Shown here piece by piece: positions 17,108 through 24,872 of a stretch of 43,206 nucleotides of DNA. The translations under genes were made by a program, and so were the position numbers. The stretch lies in the NCBI GenBank assembly GCA_035260545.1, contig DATFUZ010000063.1:1-43206 (forward strand), written 5' to 3'. Every line of letters starts with the position of its first letter. Position 1 is the first letter of the stretch. The stretch comes from DATDDB01 sp035260545. Its GTDB lineage: Bacteria > Pseudomonadota > Gammaproteobacteria > Burkholderiales > Gallionellaceae. Below the pieces are notes generated by a model. The model saw only the letters and a list, made by a program, of their open reading frames with translations. It was not told where the DNA came from and ran no database searches.

Positions 17108-18334
17108 ATGTCCGACGTCAAAAAGACCGTCCTCGCCTATTCGGGCGGACTGGATACCTCGGTGATCCTGAAATGGCTGCAGGACACCTACAACTGCGAA
17201 GTGGTGACCTTCACCGCCGACCTCGGCCAGGGCGAGGAAGTGGAACCGGCGCGCCAGAAGGCGCTGAAGTTCGGCATCAAGCCGGAGAACGTCTTCATCG
17301 ACGACCTGCGCGAGGAATTCGTACGCGACTTCGTGTTCCCGATGTTCCGCGCCAACACCGTCTACGAGGGTGAATACCTGCTCGGCACCTCCATCGCCCG
17401 CCCGCTGATTGCCAAGCGCCTGGTGGACATCGCCAACGAGACCGGCGCCGATGCCGTGTCGCACGGCGCAACCGGCAAGGGCAATGACCAGGTGCGCTTC
17501 GAGCTGGGCGCCTATGCGCTCAAGCCCGGCATCAAGATCATCGCCCCCTGGCGCGAATGGGACCTGCTGTCGCGCGAGAAACTGCTGGCCTACGCCGAAA
17601 AGCACGGCATTCCCATTGAGATGAAGCACAAGCAAGGCGGCTCGCCCTACTCCATGGACGCCAACCTGCTGCACATCAGCTATGAAGGCCGCCACCTGGA
17701 AGACCCCGCCGCCGAGGCCGAGGAAAGCATGTGGCGCTGGACCGTATCGCCGGAGAAGGCTCCTGATCAGGCTGAATATCTGGAGATTGAATTTGCGAAG
17801 GGCGACATCGTGTCGCTCAATGGCGAAAAGATGACGCCGGCCCAGGTGCTCACCAAACTGAACCAACTGGGCGGCAAGCACGGCATCGGCCGTCTTGACC
17901 TGGTGGAAAACCGCTACGTCGGCATGAAGTCGCGCGGCTGCTACGAGACGCCCGGTGGCACCATCATGCTCAAGGCGCACCGCGCCATCGAATCCATCAC
18001 CCTGGATCGCGAAGTGGCGCACCTGAAGGATGACCTCATGCCGCGCTACGCCAGCATGATCTATAACGGTTACTGGTGGTCCCCCGAGCGCCAGGCGTTG
18101 CAGACGCTGATCGACCACACCCAGTACACCGTGAACGGCTGGGTGCGCGTCAAGCTGTACAAGGGTAATGTCATCGTGGTTGGACGCGACTCCAAAACCG
18201 ATTCCCTGTTCGACCCCTCCATCGCCACTTTCGAGGATGACAAGGGTGCTTACGACCAGAAGGACGCAGCCGGCTTCATCAAGCTCAACGCGCTGCGCAT
18301 GCGTATCGCCGCCAATTTAAGAAACAGGAAATAA
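17108..18334 (+). CDS. argG: Argininosuccinate synthase ArgG
   Basis: 408 residues. It condenses citrulline and aspartate with ATP. The PP-loop AYSGGLDTSVILKWL is near residue 10, with further family blocks SHGATGKGNDQVRFE and GCYETPGGTIMLKAHRAIES. The length fits the family. It follows argF by 48 bp, with GAAAG before the ATG, and completes an argDFG gene order; argH is not in the window. Confidence 0.97.
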   Translation: MSDVKKTVLAYSGGLDTSVILKWLQDTYNCEVVTFTADLGQGEEVEPARQKALKFGIKPENVFIDDLREEFVRDFVFPMFRANTVYEGEYLLGTSIARPLIAKRLVDIANETGADAVSHGATGKGNDQVRFELGAYALKPGIKIIAPWREWDLLSREKLLAYAEKHGIPIEMKHKQGGSPYSMDANLLHISYEGRHLEDPAAEAEESMWRWTVSPEKAPDQAEYLEIEFAKGDIVSLNGEKMTPAQVLTKLNQLGGKHGIGRLDLVENRYVGMKSRGCYETPGGTIMLKAHRAIESITLDREVAHLKDDLMPRYASMIYNGYWWSPERQALQTLIDHTQYTVNGWVRVKLYKGNVIVVGRDSKTDSLFDPSIATFEDDKGAYDQKDAAGFIKLNALRMRIAANLRNRK

Positions 18335-18347
18335 GCGTTCGCCTCCT

Positions 18348-18419
18348 CTCCCGCCGGGGCTGCGGAAGGGTCGCTGCTAAGCAGCGAGGCGCCCGCCGGC
18401 GTACCCCTTGCGGCGGGAG
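18348..18419. repeat. Nested inverted repeat between argG and ppnP
   Basis: Outer arms CTCCCGCCG (18348-18356) and CGGCGGGAG (18411-18419) enclose an inner perfect stem TCGCTGC / GCAGCGA (18371-18387, loop TAA). No T tract follows directly. The GC-rich, palindromic character resembles dispersed intergenic repeat elements of proteobacteria; it may also stabilise or end the argG mRNA. Confidence 0.55.
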
Positions 18420-18465
18420 GGCTGGGGCGAGGGAGCAGTTTTAAATAATTAATTCAGGAAGTTAT

Positions 18466-18780
18466 ATGTCAGACAAGATAGACAATATCTCGGTAATGAC
18501 CAAAGCCAACGTTTACTTTGACGGCAAGTGCGTATCGCACACCGTGGAATTCGCCGACGGCACGAAGAAATCGGTGGGCGTAATCCTGCCGGCGACCCTC
18601 ACCTTCAACACCGGCGCCCCCGAGATCATGGAAACCGTGGCCGGCGCCTGCCGCTACAAGATCAAGGGCGAAGAGTGGAAGACTTGCCAAGCCGGCGAAA
18701 AGTTCTCGGTGCCGGGCAACTCCAGCTTCGATATTGAAGTGACGGGCGAGCCGTACCACTACGTCTGCCACTTCGGCTAA
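18466..18780 (+). CDS. ppnP: Pyrimidine/purine nucleoside phosphorylase PpnP (DUF1255)
   Basis: 104 residues, a small cupin-like beta-barrel protein. The family is recognised from KANVYFDGKCVSHTVEF, KKSVGVILPATLTFNTG, and the C-terminal VPGNSSFDIEV and YHYVCHFG. The E. coli member (YaiE) phosphorolyses a wide range of nucleosides to free base and ribose 1-phosphate. AGGAAG lies nine bases before the ATG, in a locally AT-rich leader. It is separated from yajQ by 166 bp, so it is probably its own unit. Confidence 0.93.
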   Translation: MSDKIDNISVMTKANVYFDGKCVSHTVEFADGTKKSVGVILPATLTFNTGAPEIMETVAGACRYKIKGEEWKTCQAGEKFSVPGNSSFDIEVTGEPYHYVCHFG

Positions 18781-18946
18781 CATAAGCTACTGCGCAACCC
18801 GATTGCGGCGGCGCGTGCTCGCTCACGCCTGGCCTGCCCAATCCGGTATGTCTCGGCCCTCGCCGCGCGGGTCCTTGCGTTCGGGCCGCTCGTAACGCAT
18901 ATGCTGGTGCGCTGTTAGCCAGGTATTTTATTCAAGGGGAGAAACC

Positions 18947-19435
18947 ATGCCATCTTTCGACATCGTTTCCGAAGTGGAAAAGACCGAGGTCAAGAACGCC
19001 GTCGAGCAGACCAACAAGGAAGTCGGCACGCGCTTCGACTTCAAGGGCTCGGACGCCAGGGTCGAGCAGGCCGAACTGGTGCTGACCGTGTTCGCCGACA
19101 ACGATTTCCAGCTCGGCCAGGTGCAGGACATTCTGAACGGCAAGCTGGCCAAGCGCGGCGTGGACATTCGCTCTCTCGACATCAGCGACAAGATCGAGAA
19201 AATCAGCGGGAACAAGGTCAAGCGCAACTGCACGGTGAAGGTGGGCGTGGAAACCGAACTGGCGAAGAAGATCGTCAAGCTGATCAAGGACAGCAAGCTC
19301 AAGGTTCAGGCCAGCATCCAGGGCGACACGGTCCGCGTGACCGGCAAGAAGCGCGACGACCTGCAGGAGGCCATCGCCTTCGTGAAGAAATCCATCACGG
19401 ACTTTCCGCTGCAGTACCAGAACTTCAGGGATTGA
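18947..19435 (+). CDS. yajQ: YajQ-family nucleotide-binding protein
   Basis: 162 residues with a strong AGGGGAG ribosome binding site. It starts MPSFDIVSEVEKTEVKNAV and has GTRFDFKGSDA, both highly conserved in the family. The fold is two ferredoxin-like modules. Members bind cyclic di-GMP (shown in Xanthomonas, where the protein works with a LysR regulator) or nucleic acid; the role here is unknown. It is followed after 17 bp by the PAP2 phosphatase gene, probably cotranscribed. Confidence 0.94.
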   Translation: MPSFDIVSEVEKTEVKNAVEQTNKEVGTRFDFKGSDARVEQAELVLTVFADNDFQLGQVQDILNGKLAKRGVDIRSLDISDKIEKISGNKVKRNCTVKVGVETELAKKIVKLIKDSKLKVQASIQGDTVRVTGKKRDDLQEAIAFVKKSITDFPLQYQNFRD

Positions 19436-19452
19436 ACATCGGGAGAGCGTCC

Positions 19453-20355
19453 ATGCTTCTGCGCCGCATCGCCCGCTGCTGCACGCTCCCCCTGCTTTTC
19501 GCCGTTGCCGTCCCCGCCTGCGCGGCGGGCAGCGGCAGCGACGAACGTTCGGCTACAGCAGCACCTGCGGCCGCCGCATCCCCCAGCAGCATACCGGCAA
19601 CAGCGGTTTCCACCGACGCGGTAACCACCGGCGGTGAACCGCCTTCCGTCCCCGGCCTGGTCGTGGACGACGTCAAGCACGTCGTCACCTCACCCGCGCG
19701 CTGGGACAAGGACGACTGGAAGACGGCCGGCTGGAGCGCGGCAGCGGTGCTCGGCACCGCACTGGTCATCGATCACCGCTGGCGGGACGAAATGCGCCGC
19801 CACGCCCCGAACAACAATCCCCTGATCACGCAGGTTGAACGCCTCGGAGACCAATACTCGCCGGCCGTGGTCGGCGGCTTTCTTGCGGTCGGTGCGCTCA
19901 GCAGTGACGACAACACCCTGGAAACCGGCGAGGACATGCTCTCCGCCAGCCTGATCGCCAGCGGCATCGTCACCCCCGTGATCAAACTGGTGTTCGGCCG
20001 CGCGCGGCCGCGCAACAACATGGGCGTGGACTATTTCAGGCCCTTCTCCAACCTCAACGCCTCTTTCCCATCCGGCCATACCACCGAAGCCTTCGCCCTC
20101 GCCTCGGTAATCGCGGGCCATTACTCCCCCTGGGCCGGCTACACCGCTTACGGCCTTGCCGCCATGGTTGGCCTCGCGCGCACCTACCACGATGCGCACT
20201 TCGCCTCCGACGTGCTCGCCGGCGCCATGATAGGCACCGCGGTAGGCCGCGCGGTCGTCCGCTACAACGACGAATGGCGCGGCCACAGCAAGGTGGTGCT
20301 GGTCCCGCGACTGGCGCCCGGCATGGTAGGGGTACAGGTGGCGGGGGAATTTTGA
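19453..20355 (+). CDS. Secreted PAP2-family phosphatase
   Basis: 300 residues from the ATG at 19453, which follows GGGAGAG; a TTG 21 bases upstream overlaps the yajQ stop but has no comparable site. A signal peptide (MLLRRIARCC, hydrophobic core, then PACAAGSGS) leads to a low-complexity Ala/Ser/Pro linker and a type 2 phosphatidic acid phosphatase domain with all three signatures: KLVFGRARPRN, PSGHTTEAF and RTYHDAHFASDVLAG. The substrate could be a lipid phosphate such as undecaprenyl or phosphatidylglycerol phosphate, or a nonlipid. The ending is beta-rich, VGVQVAGEF. Confidence 0.92.
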   Translation: MLLRRIARCCTLPLLFAVAVPACAAGSGSDERSATAAPAAAASPSSIPATAVSTDAVTTGGEPPSVPGLVVDDVKHVVTSPARWDKDDWKTAGWSAAAVLGTALVIDHRWRDEMRRHAPNNNPLITQVERLGDQYSPAVVGGFLAVGALSSDDNTLETGEDMLSASLIASGIVTPVIKLVFGRARPRNNMGVDYFRPFSNLNASFPSGHTTEAFALASVIAGHYSPWAGYTAYGLAAMVGLARTYHDAHFASDVLAGAMIGTAVGRAVVRYNDEWRGHSKVVLVPRLAPGMVGVQVAGEF

Positions 20356-20843
20356 CTGCGCTGCTTACAAGGTTTTTATGAATGGCGTGATGAGGCTCCG
20401 GACTGATCGCCGGGCGCGCGGGGGTTGGAGCGCGCTGCAATGGCAGACAGAATGGAATTGTTGGCCACCCCTTCCTCCGTGCGCCACCGAGTCGCGCAGC
20501 ACCCGCAAGGGGTACGCCGTAGTTGCCTCGGAGAGGTTCTCGCACCCTTCGGGTGCAGGTGGCTGAAGCCCCCACAACACACGCAGTGGGCCGTGCGAGC
20601 TTACGCGGACGCCCGGCCTGCCGAGCAGGCGAGGGAAGCCACAGTCTAGCGCACCGGGGGGTGCTCTCTTTCCACAAGCAAAGAAACTGACCGGCATGCG
20701 GGGCCGCGCCCCGCTCTAAGCCGTGAGCACCACCAGACCGGCCAGAAGGCACACCGGCCATTGGCCGATAAAACCAGGCCCCCATCCCCTGCAAGCAAAA
20801 ATCGGCGTACCATATTCCCATCCTGACCACCTTGAGAACAACA
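20356..20843. repeat. Non-coding 488-bp GC-rich block with four hairpins, dispersed-repeat-like
   Basis: No gene is supported here. Four short perfect hairpins occur: GCACCC/GGGTGC (20542-20556), GCCTGC/GCAGGC (20616-20630), GCACC/GGTGC (20651-20664) and GCGGGGC/GCCCCGC (20698-20714). All six frames give short Arg/Pro/Ser-rich frames of the kind often misannotated as hypothetical proteins. The stretch around 20670-20690 (CAAGCAAAGAAACTGACCGG) resembles sequence seen in intergenic repeats of several proteobacteria; this resemblance is from memory and untested. The last 100 bases must also hold the promoter of the DJ-1 gene, which I cannot place with confidence. Confidence 0.5.
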
Positions 20844-21386
20844 ATGAAAACCGTCCTCGTTCCGCTCGCCCAAGGCTGTGAAGAACTGGAAGCCGTGACC
20901 ATCATCGACATCCTGCGCCGCGCCGGCATCACGGTGGTGAGCGCAGGGCTGGATGCGGGGCCGGTCAAGGCGAGCCGGGGCACGGTGCTGGTGCCGGATA
21001 CCACTCTCGATGCGGCGCTGAAGCATGGCTACGACATGGTGGTGCTGCCGGGAGGCCAGCCAGGCGCCAACAACCTGAAGGCCGATGCGCGCATCATCGC
21101 CATGCTCTGGCAGATGAACCAGCAAGGAAAGTACCTCGCTGCCGTGTGCGCCGCGCCTTCCGTGCTGGCCGAAGCCGGCCTGCTGGACGGCAGGCGCGCA
21201 ACGAGCTTTCCGGGCGCGCTGGACAACTTCCCCAAGGTGACCGTGCAAAATTCCGCGGTCGTGGAAGACGGCAAGCTCATCACCTCGCGCGGACCCGGCA
21301 CGGCGATGGACTTTGCGCTGACGCTGGTGGAGCGGCTTGAGGGCCGCGGCAAGCGTGACGAGGTCGAGACAGCACTTCAGCGATAG
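20844..21386 (+). CDS. DJ-1/PfpI family protein, YajL-like
   Basis: 180 residues starting MKTVLVPLAQGCEELEAVT. The conserved glutamate of the nucleophile pocket is in GCEELEAVT and the reactive cysteine is in AAVCAAPSVLAEAGLL, with GPGTAMDFALTLVERL near the end. Family members act as thiol-based chaperones or are proposed deglycases and glyoxalases, protecting against oxidative or carbonyl stress; YajL is the closest named relative. The Shine-Dalgarno is weak. The next gene starts only 3 bp after its stop, so the two are likely an operon. Confidence 0.9.
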   Translation: MKTVLVPLAQGCEELEAVTIIDILRRAGITVVSAGLDAGPVKASRGTVLVPDTTLDAALKHGYDMVVLPGGQPGANNLKADARIIAMLWQMNQQGKYLAAVCAAPSVLAEAGLLDGRRATSFPGALDNFPKVTVQNSAVVEDGKLITSRGPGTAMDFALTLVERLEGRGKRDEVETALQR

Positions 21387-21389
21387 CGG

Positions 21390-22130
21390 ATGAAGGCATT
21401 GTGGCAGCGGTATCTGGACGGGATACCGGAATATCTCGCGCGCCATTACTGGTGGGCTTACCTGTCACCGTTCGGTGTATGGTTTTTCGACCACCGTCCT
21501 GTCATCAACCCGATACTCTTCGGCCAGTACCAAGCGATTCTGAACGAGGTGATGCGCCGCTACGAGACGGCGCCCAGCCCGCGCACCTTGCAGGTCACCT
21601 GCGCCTACGGCGCACTGACGCCCACCCTGACAAGGTCCGCGGCGACCGGTGAATTGCACCTCATGGACGCGGCCGCCATACAGTTGCGCGCGGCGCAGCA
21701 AAAAATCCCGGCAGACGCCCGGCGCCCGTCATTTGCACGTATGAATGCCGAATCGCTGGCTTACGCCGACAATAGCTTCGACACCATAATCCTTTTCTTC
21801 CTGCTGCATGAACTGCCGCCCGATGCCCGGACCCGCACCCTGGACGAGGCATTGCGCACCCTCAAACCCGGCGGCCGCGTGCTAATCGCCGATTATGGGC
21901 ACATTACCCGATCCCATCTGCTGCATCGCGTGCCGCTCCTGCGTGCATTGCTGGAGGCGCTGGAGCCTTTCCTGCGCGAGTTCTGGCACGGCGATCTGGA
22001 TGCCTCGCTCATGGCGTCGGCGGCGCGGAGTTCACTGCAACTCAAAGCCTGCGCGGGGACGGCAATCTTTCGCGGTTTTTACCGCGTGCGCGAGTATCGC
22101 GCACAAGAGCAGTTGCACAACACGCGCTGA
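21390..22130 (+). CDS. Class I SAM-dependent methyltransferase-fold protein, RquA-like (rhodoquinone biosynthesis)
   Basis: 246 residues. The N-terminal segment YLARHYWWAYLSPFGVWFFD (residues 15-34), then NPILFGQY, a glycine-poor motif I LQVTCAYGALTPTL (67-80), MDAAAIQLR (92-100), and FFLLHELPPDARTRTLDEAL (136-155) match what I recall of RquA, the enzyme that replaces a methoxy group of ubiquinone with an amino group to make rhodoquinone. Motif I differs from the usual GxGxG of true methyltransferases, as in RquA. No rhodoquinone-linked fumarate reductase gene is in the window. A related methyltransferase of other function is the alternative. It starts 3 bp after the DJ-1 gene. Confidence 0.7.
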   Translation: MKALWQRYLDGIPEYLARHYWWAYLSPFGVWFFDHRPVINPILFGQYQAILNEVMRRYETAPSPRTLQVTCAYGALTPTLTRSAATGELHLMDAAAIQLRAAQQKIPADARRPSFARMNAESLAYADNSFDTIILFFLLHELPPDARTRTLDEALRTLKPGGRVLIADYGHITRSHLLHRVPLLRALLEALEPFLREFWHGDLDASLMASAARSSLQLKACAGTAIFRGFYRVREYRAQEQLHNTR

Positions 22131-22221
22131 CCGCTTGCCATCCGGGTCCATCCGCCACCATCGCCTTGAAGTCTTTTCGGTGCCGTAAAATCATAGACAT
22201 ACACCTACCCTTCACAGCCAC

Positions 22222-22250
22222 CTGTTTTTTCGCTAGGATGGCGGTAGAAT
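22222..22250 (+). promoter_or_regulatory. Possible promoter upstream of trxA
   Basis: TAGAAT at 22245-22250 is a good -10 box; the hexamer 17 bases upstream (CTGTTT, 22222-22227) is a poor -35. CTGTTTT (22222-22228) and AAAACAG (22251-22257) form an inverted repeat bracketing the promoter, which might be a regulator site. Confidence 0.35.
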
Positions 22251-22349
22251 AAAACAGTCAGCTATCCTGATTTCTTCCCGGCATCATTATTCCGGCAGCA
22301 GTTTAACCATCCACATACAATATCCATTTCGAGAAAAGCGAGAATAGCC

Positions 22350-22676
22350 ATGAGCGAACATATTCGTTATGTCACCGACCAGACATTTACGGCCGAAGTG
22401 CTGCAGTCACCGCTGCCGGTGCTGGTAGACTACTGGGCCGAGTGGTGCGGACCGTGCCGGATGATTGCGCCTATCCTGAACGAAGTGGCCCAGGAATATT
22501 CCGGCCGCCTCACCGTTGCAAAGATCAACATGGACGAAAACCAGGTCGTCCCCCAGAAATACGGCATTCGCGGCATTCCCACCCTGATGCTGTTCAAAAA
22601 CGGCAACATTGAAGCCACCAAGGTCGGCGCGCTGTCCAAATCCCAACTCACTGCATTTATTGACAGCCACATCTGA
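22350..22676 (+). CDS. trxA: Thioredoxin TrxA
   Basis: 108 residues with the canonical active site WAEWCGPCRM near residue 33, and the cis-proline loop GIRGIPTLMLFKNG. It has no signal peptide, so it is the cytoplasmic general disulfide reductant. It also is the electron donor expected for the APS reductase CysH encoded earlier in the window. The gene precedes rho by 183 bp, the usual order in proteobacteria. Confidence 0.96.
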   Translation: MSEHIRYVTDQTFTAEVLQSPLPVLVDYWAEWCGPCRMIAPILNEVAQEYSGRLTVAKINMDENQVVPQKYGIRGIPTLMLFKNGNIEATKVGALSKSQLTAFIDSHI

Positions 22677-22761
22677 ACCGTTTAATCTCGCGCCTGCAAC
22701 TGCCCGTTTCGCCCCTTCTTCCATCCAAATCAAGATACCAAGCGATACTCAGGCAGTCCAG

Positions 22762-22776
22762 GCGCGGCAGCCGCGC
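22762..22776 (+). other. GC stem-loop in the trxA-rho intergenic region
   Basis: A perfect palindrome GCGCGGC, A, GCCGCGC. No T tract follows, so it is not a classical terminator. The following 83 bases up to the rho start are very poor in G and rich in C and T, a composition suited to Rho loading. Confidence 0.5.
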
Positions 22777-22859
22777 AGACCGTAACACTTCCCCCAAAGC
22801 AAACTTACTTGTAATCGCAAGACCTCCACAAACTCCGTTCTTTTTTCCCCTTTAATCTC

Positions 22860-24116
22860 ATGCACTTATCTGACATAAAGACCAAGCACATCACCGAACT
22901 GGTGGAGATGGCGACCGCCAGCCAGATCGACAACGCCAACCGCATGCGCAAGCAGGACCTGATTTTCGCCCTGCTGAAGAACCAGGCGAAAAAAGGCGAG
23001 AGCATCTACGGCGAAGGCACCCTGGAGATCCTGCCTGACGGCTTTGGTTTTCTGCGCTCGCCGGACACCTCCTACCTCGCCGGGCCGGACGACATCTATG
23101 TCAGCCCCAGCCAGATCCGCCGCTTCAACCTGCACACCGGCGATTCGATCGAGGGCGAGATCCGCACCCCCAAGGAAGGTGAGCGCTATGTGGCCTTGGT
23201 CAAGGTGGACCGGGTAAACGGGGAGCCGCCTGAAAACGCCAAGAACAAGATTCTGTTCGAAAACCTGACCCCGCTGTTCCCCAGCGAACAGTTGCGCCTG
23301 GAACGCGACATCAAGGCGGAAGAGAACATCACCGGGCGCGTGATCGACATCGTCGCCCCCATCGGCAAGGGCCAGCGCGGTCTGCTCGTGGCCTCGCCCA
23401 AATCCGGCAAGACCGTGATGCTGCAGCACATCGCCCACTCCATCGCGTCCAACACCCCGGACGCGGTGCTGATCGTGTTGCTGATCGACGAGCGCCCCGA
23501 GGAAGTGACGGAAATGAGCCGCACCGTGCGCGGCGAAGTGGTGGCCTCCACCTTCGACGAACCGGCCACCCGCCACGTGCAAGTGGCTGAAATGGTGCTG
23601 GAAAAGGCCAAGCGCCTGGTCGAGCACAAGAAGGATGTGGTGATCCTGCTCGACTCCATCACCCGCTTGGCGCGCGCCTACAACACCGTGGTGCCCTCCT
23701 CCGGCAAGGTGCTGACCGGCGGCGTGGACGCGAATGCACTGCAGCGCCCCAAGCGCTTCTTCGGTGCGGCGCGTAACGTGGAAGAAGGCGGCAGTCTGAC
23801 CATTATCGCCACCGCGCTGGTGGATACCGGCAGCCGCATGGACGACGTGATCTACGAGGAATTCAAGGGTACGGGCAACATGGAAATCCATCTGGATCGC
23901 CGCATGGCCGAAAAGCGCATCTACCCCGCAATCAACGTGAACCGTTCCGGCACCCGCAAGGAAGAACTGCTGATCAAGCCCGACATCCTGCAGCGCATCT
24001 GGGTGCTGCGCAAGCTGCTTTACCCCATGGACGAACTGGAAGCGATGGAATTTCTGCTCGACAAGGTCAAGGCGACCAAGAACAACCCCGAGTTCTTCGA
24101 CTCGATGCGCAGATAA
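22860..24116 (+). CDS. rho: Transcription termination factor Rho
   Basis: 418 residues, full length. The N-terminal RNA-binding domain (EGTLEILPDGFGFLRSPD, DDIYVSPSQIRRFNL), Walker A SPKSGKTVML, Walker B VVILLDSITRLARAYN, and Q-loop and R-loop blocks are intact, ending EFFDSMRR. Rho is a hexameric RNA helicase that ends transcription at C-rich, untranslated RNA. The start at 22860 has no Shine-Dalgarno; the leader ends in a run of T and C. The C-rich leader fits the known autoregulation of rho by attenuation. rpmE, often found next to rho, is absent. Confidence 0.98.
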   Translation: MHLSDIKTKHITELVEMATASQIDNANRMRKQDLIFALLKNQAKKGESIYGEGTLEILPDGFGFLRSPDTSYLAGPDDIYVSPSQIRRFNLHTGDSIEGEIRTPKEGERYVALVKVDRVNGEPPENAKNKILFENLTPLFPSEQLRLERDIKAEENITGRVIDIVAPIGKGQRGLLVASPKSGKTVMLQHIAHSIASNTPDAVLIVLLIDERPEEVTEMSRTVRGEVVASTFDEPATRHVQVAEMVLEKAKRLVEHKKDVVILLDSITRLARAYNTVVPSSGKVLTGGVDANALQRPKRFFGAARNVEEGGSLTIIATALVDTGSRMDDVIYEEFKGTGNMEIHLDRRMAEKRIYPAINVNRSGTRKEELLIKPDILQRIWVLRKLLYPMDELEAMEFLLDKVKATKNNPEFFDSMRR

Positions 24117-24127
24117 GCACCGGATTT

Positions 24128-24144
24128 GGCGGCCAAAGGCCGCC
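24128..24144 (+). other. Stem-loop after rho
   Basis: GGCGGCC, AAA, GGCCGCC, starting 11 bases after the rho stop codon, without a following T run. It could shield the rho mRNA 3' end or act as a weak or Rho-assisted terminator. Confidence 0.5.
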
Positions 24145-24165
24145 GAGCCCACCCCAAAAACCAGT

Positions 24166-24193
24166 TTGAAAGCCGGGCAAAATTGTGTATAAT
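24166..24193 (+). promoter_or_regulatory. Predicted sigma70 promoter of rplU-rpmA
   Basis: TTGAAA at 24166-24171 and consensus TATAAT at 24188-24193 with a 16-base spacer, giving a leader of about 30 bases to the rplU ATG. Confidence 0.8.
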
Positions 24194-24230
24194 GCACGGC
24201 TCTAAAAAACCGCATTCAAGCGAGGCAGTC

Positions 24231-24542
24231 ATGTACGCAGTGATCAAGACCGGCGGCAAGCAATACCGCGTTGCCCAAGGCGAAACCCTGAAAATCGAGA
24301 CCGTTGCCGGTGACGTCGGCAGCGCCGTGGTGCTGGACAAGGTGCTGATGGTGGGCGAAGGCGACAAGGTCACCGTCGGCAAGCCCCTGGTAAGTGGCGC
24401 CTCGGTCAAGGCGACCATCGTTTCCCATGGTCGTGGCGACAAGGTGAAGATCTTCAAGATGCGCCGCCGCAAGCACTACCAGAAGCACCAGGGACATCGC
24501 CAGAACTATACGGAAATCCGCATCGACGGTATTTCCGCTTAA
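24231..24542 (+). CDS. rplU: 50S ribosomal protein L21
   Basis: 103 residues starting MYAVIKTGGKQYRVAQGETL, with the C-terminal basic block FKMRRRKHYQKHQGHRQNYT typical of L21. The frame is open upstream but that part is leader sequence containing the promoter. It forms an operon with rpmA 18 bp downstream, as in nearly all bacteria. Confidence 0.98.
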   Translation: MYAVIKTGGKQYRVAQGETLKIETVAGDVGSAVVLDKVLMVGEGDKVTVGKPLVSGASVKATIVSHGRGDKVKIFKMRRRKHYQKHQGHRQNYTEIRIDGISA

Positions 24543-24560
24543 TACTGAAGGAGCAGAAGC

Positions 24561-24818
24561 ATGGCATCGAAAAAAGGCGGCGGCAGTACCAGTAACGGGC
24601 GCGACTCGCACTCGAAACGACTGGGCGTCAAGAGCTACGGCGGCGAGATGATCAATGCGGGGAGTATTATCGTGCGCCAGCGCGGCACGCGCATCCACGC
24701 CGGCGACAACGTCGGCATGGGCAAGGATCACACCCTGTTCGCCAAGATTACCGGCAAGGTCGTGTTTGCCGTGAAGGGCGCGCAGAAACGCAAGATCGTC
24801 AGCGTGGTTGCTGCCTAA
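24561..24818 (+). CDS. rpmA: 50S ribosomal protein L27
   Basis: 85 residues beginning MASKKGGGSTSNGRDSHSKR, with GSIIVRQRGTRIHAGDNVGM. L27 reaches the peptidyl transferase centre with its N-terminus; there is no N-terminal cleavage extension of the kind found in Firmicutes. A strong AAGGAG precedes the ATG. The transcript ends at the hairpin at 24841-24868. Confidence 0.98.
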   Translation: MASKKGGGSTSNGRDSHSKRLGVKSYGGEMINAGSIIVRQRGTRIHAGDNVGMGKDHTLFAKITGKVVFAVKGAQKRKIVSVVAA

Positions 24819-24840
24819 GTAGCCCCACCGTGTTACAAGA

Positions 24841-24868
24841 AGCCCTATCTGCCCGGTAGGGCTTTTTT
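24841..24868 (+). terminator. Intrinsic terminator between rpmA and obgE
   Basis: Stem AGCCCTA / TAGGGCT with a nine-base loop, followed directly by a run of six T (24863-24868). It ends the ribosomal protein transcript. Only four bases separate the T run from the obgE ATG at 24873, so the terminator occupies the place where the obgE ribosome binding site would be. Confidence 0.88.
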
Positions 24869-24872
24869 ATTT

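Noticed and set aside
18781..18946. Possible small RNA between ppnP and yajQ
   Set aside because: No consensus promoter or terminator pair could be found in the 166 bases.
20376..20697. Short frames in the block after the PAP2 gene (60-110 codons)
   Set aside because: No ribosome binding sites, low-complexity translations, and the region is better explained as a non-coding repeat with hairpins.
22866..24215. Long open frame antisense to rho
   Set aside because: His/Val/Gly-rich translation with no family motif, fully shadowed by rho.
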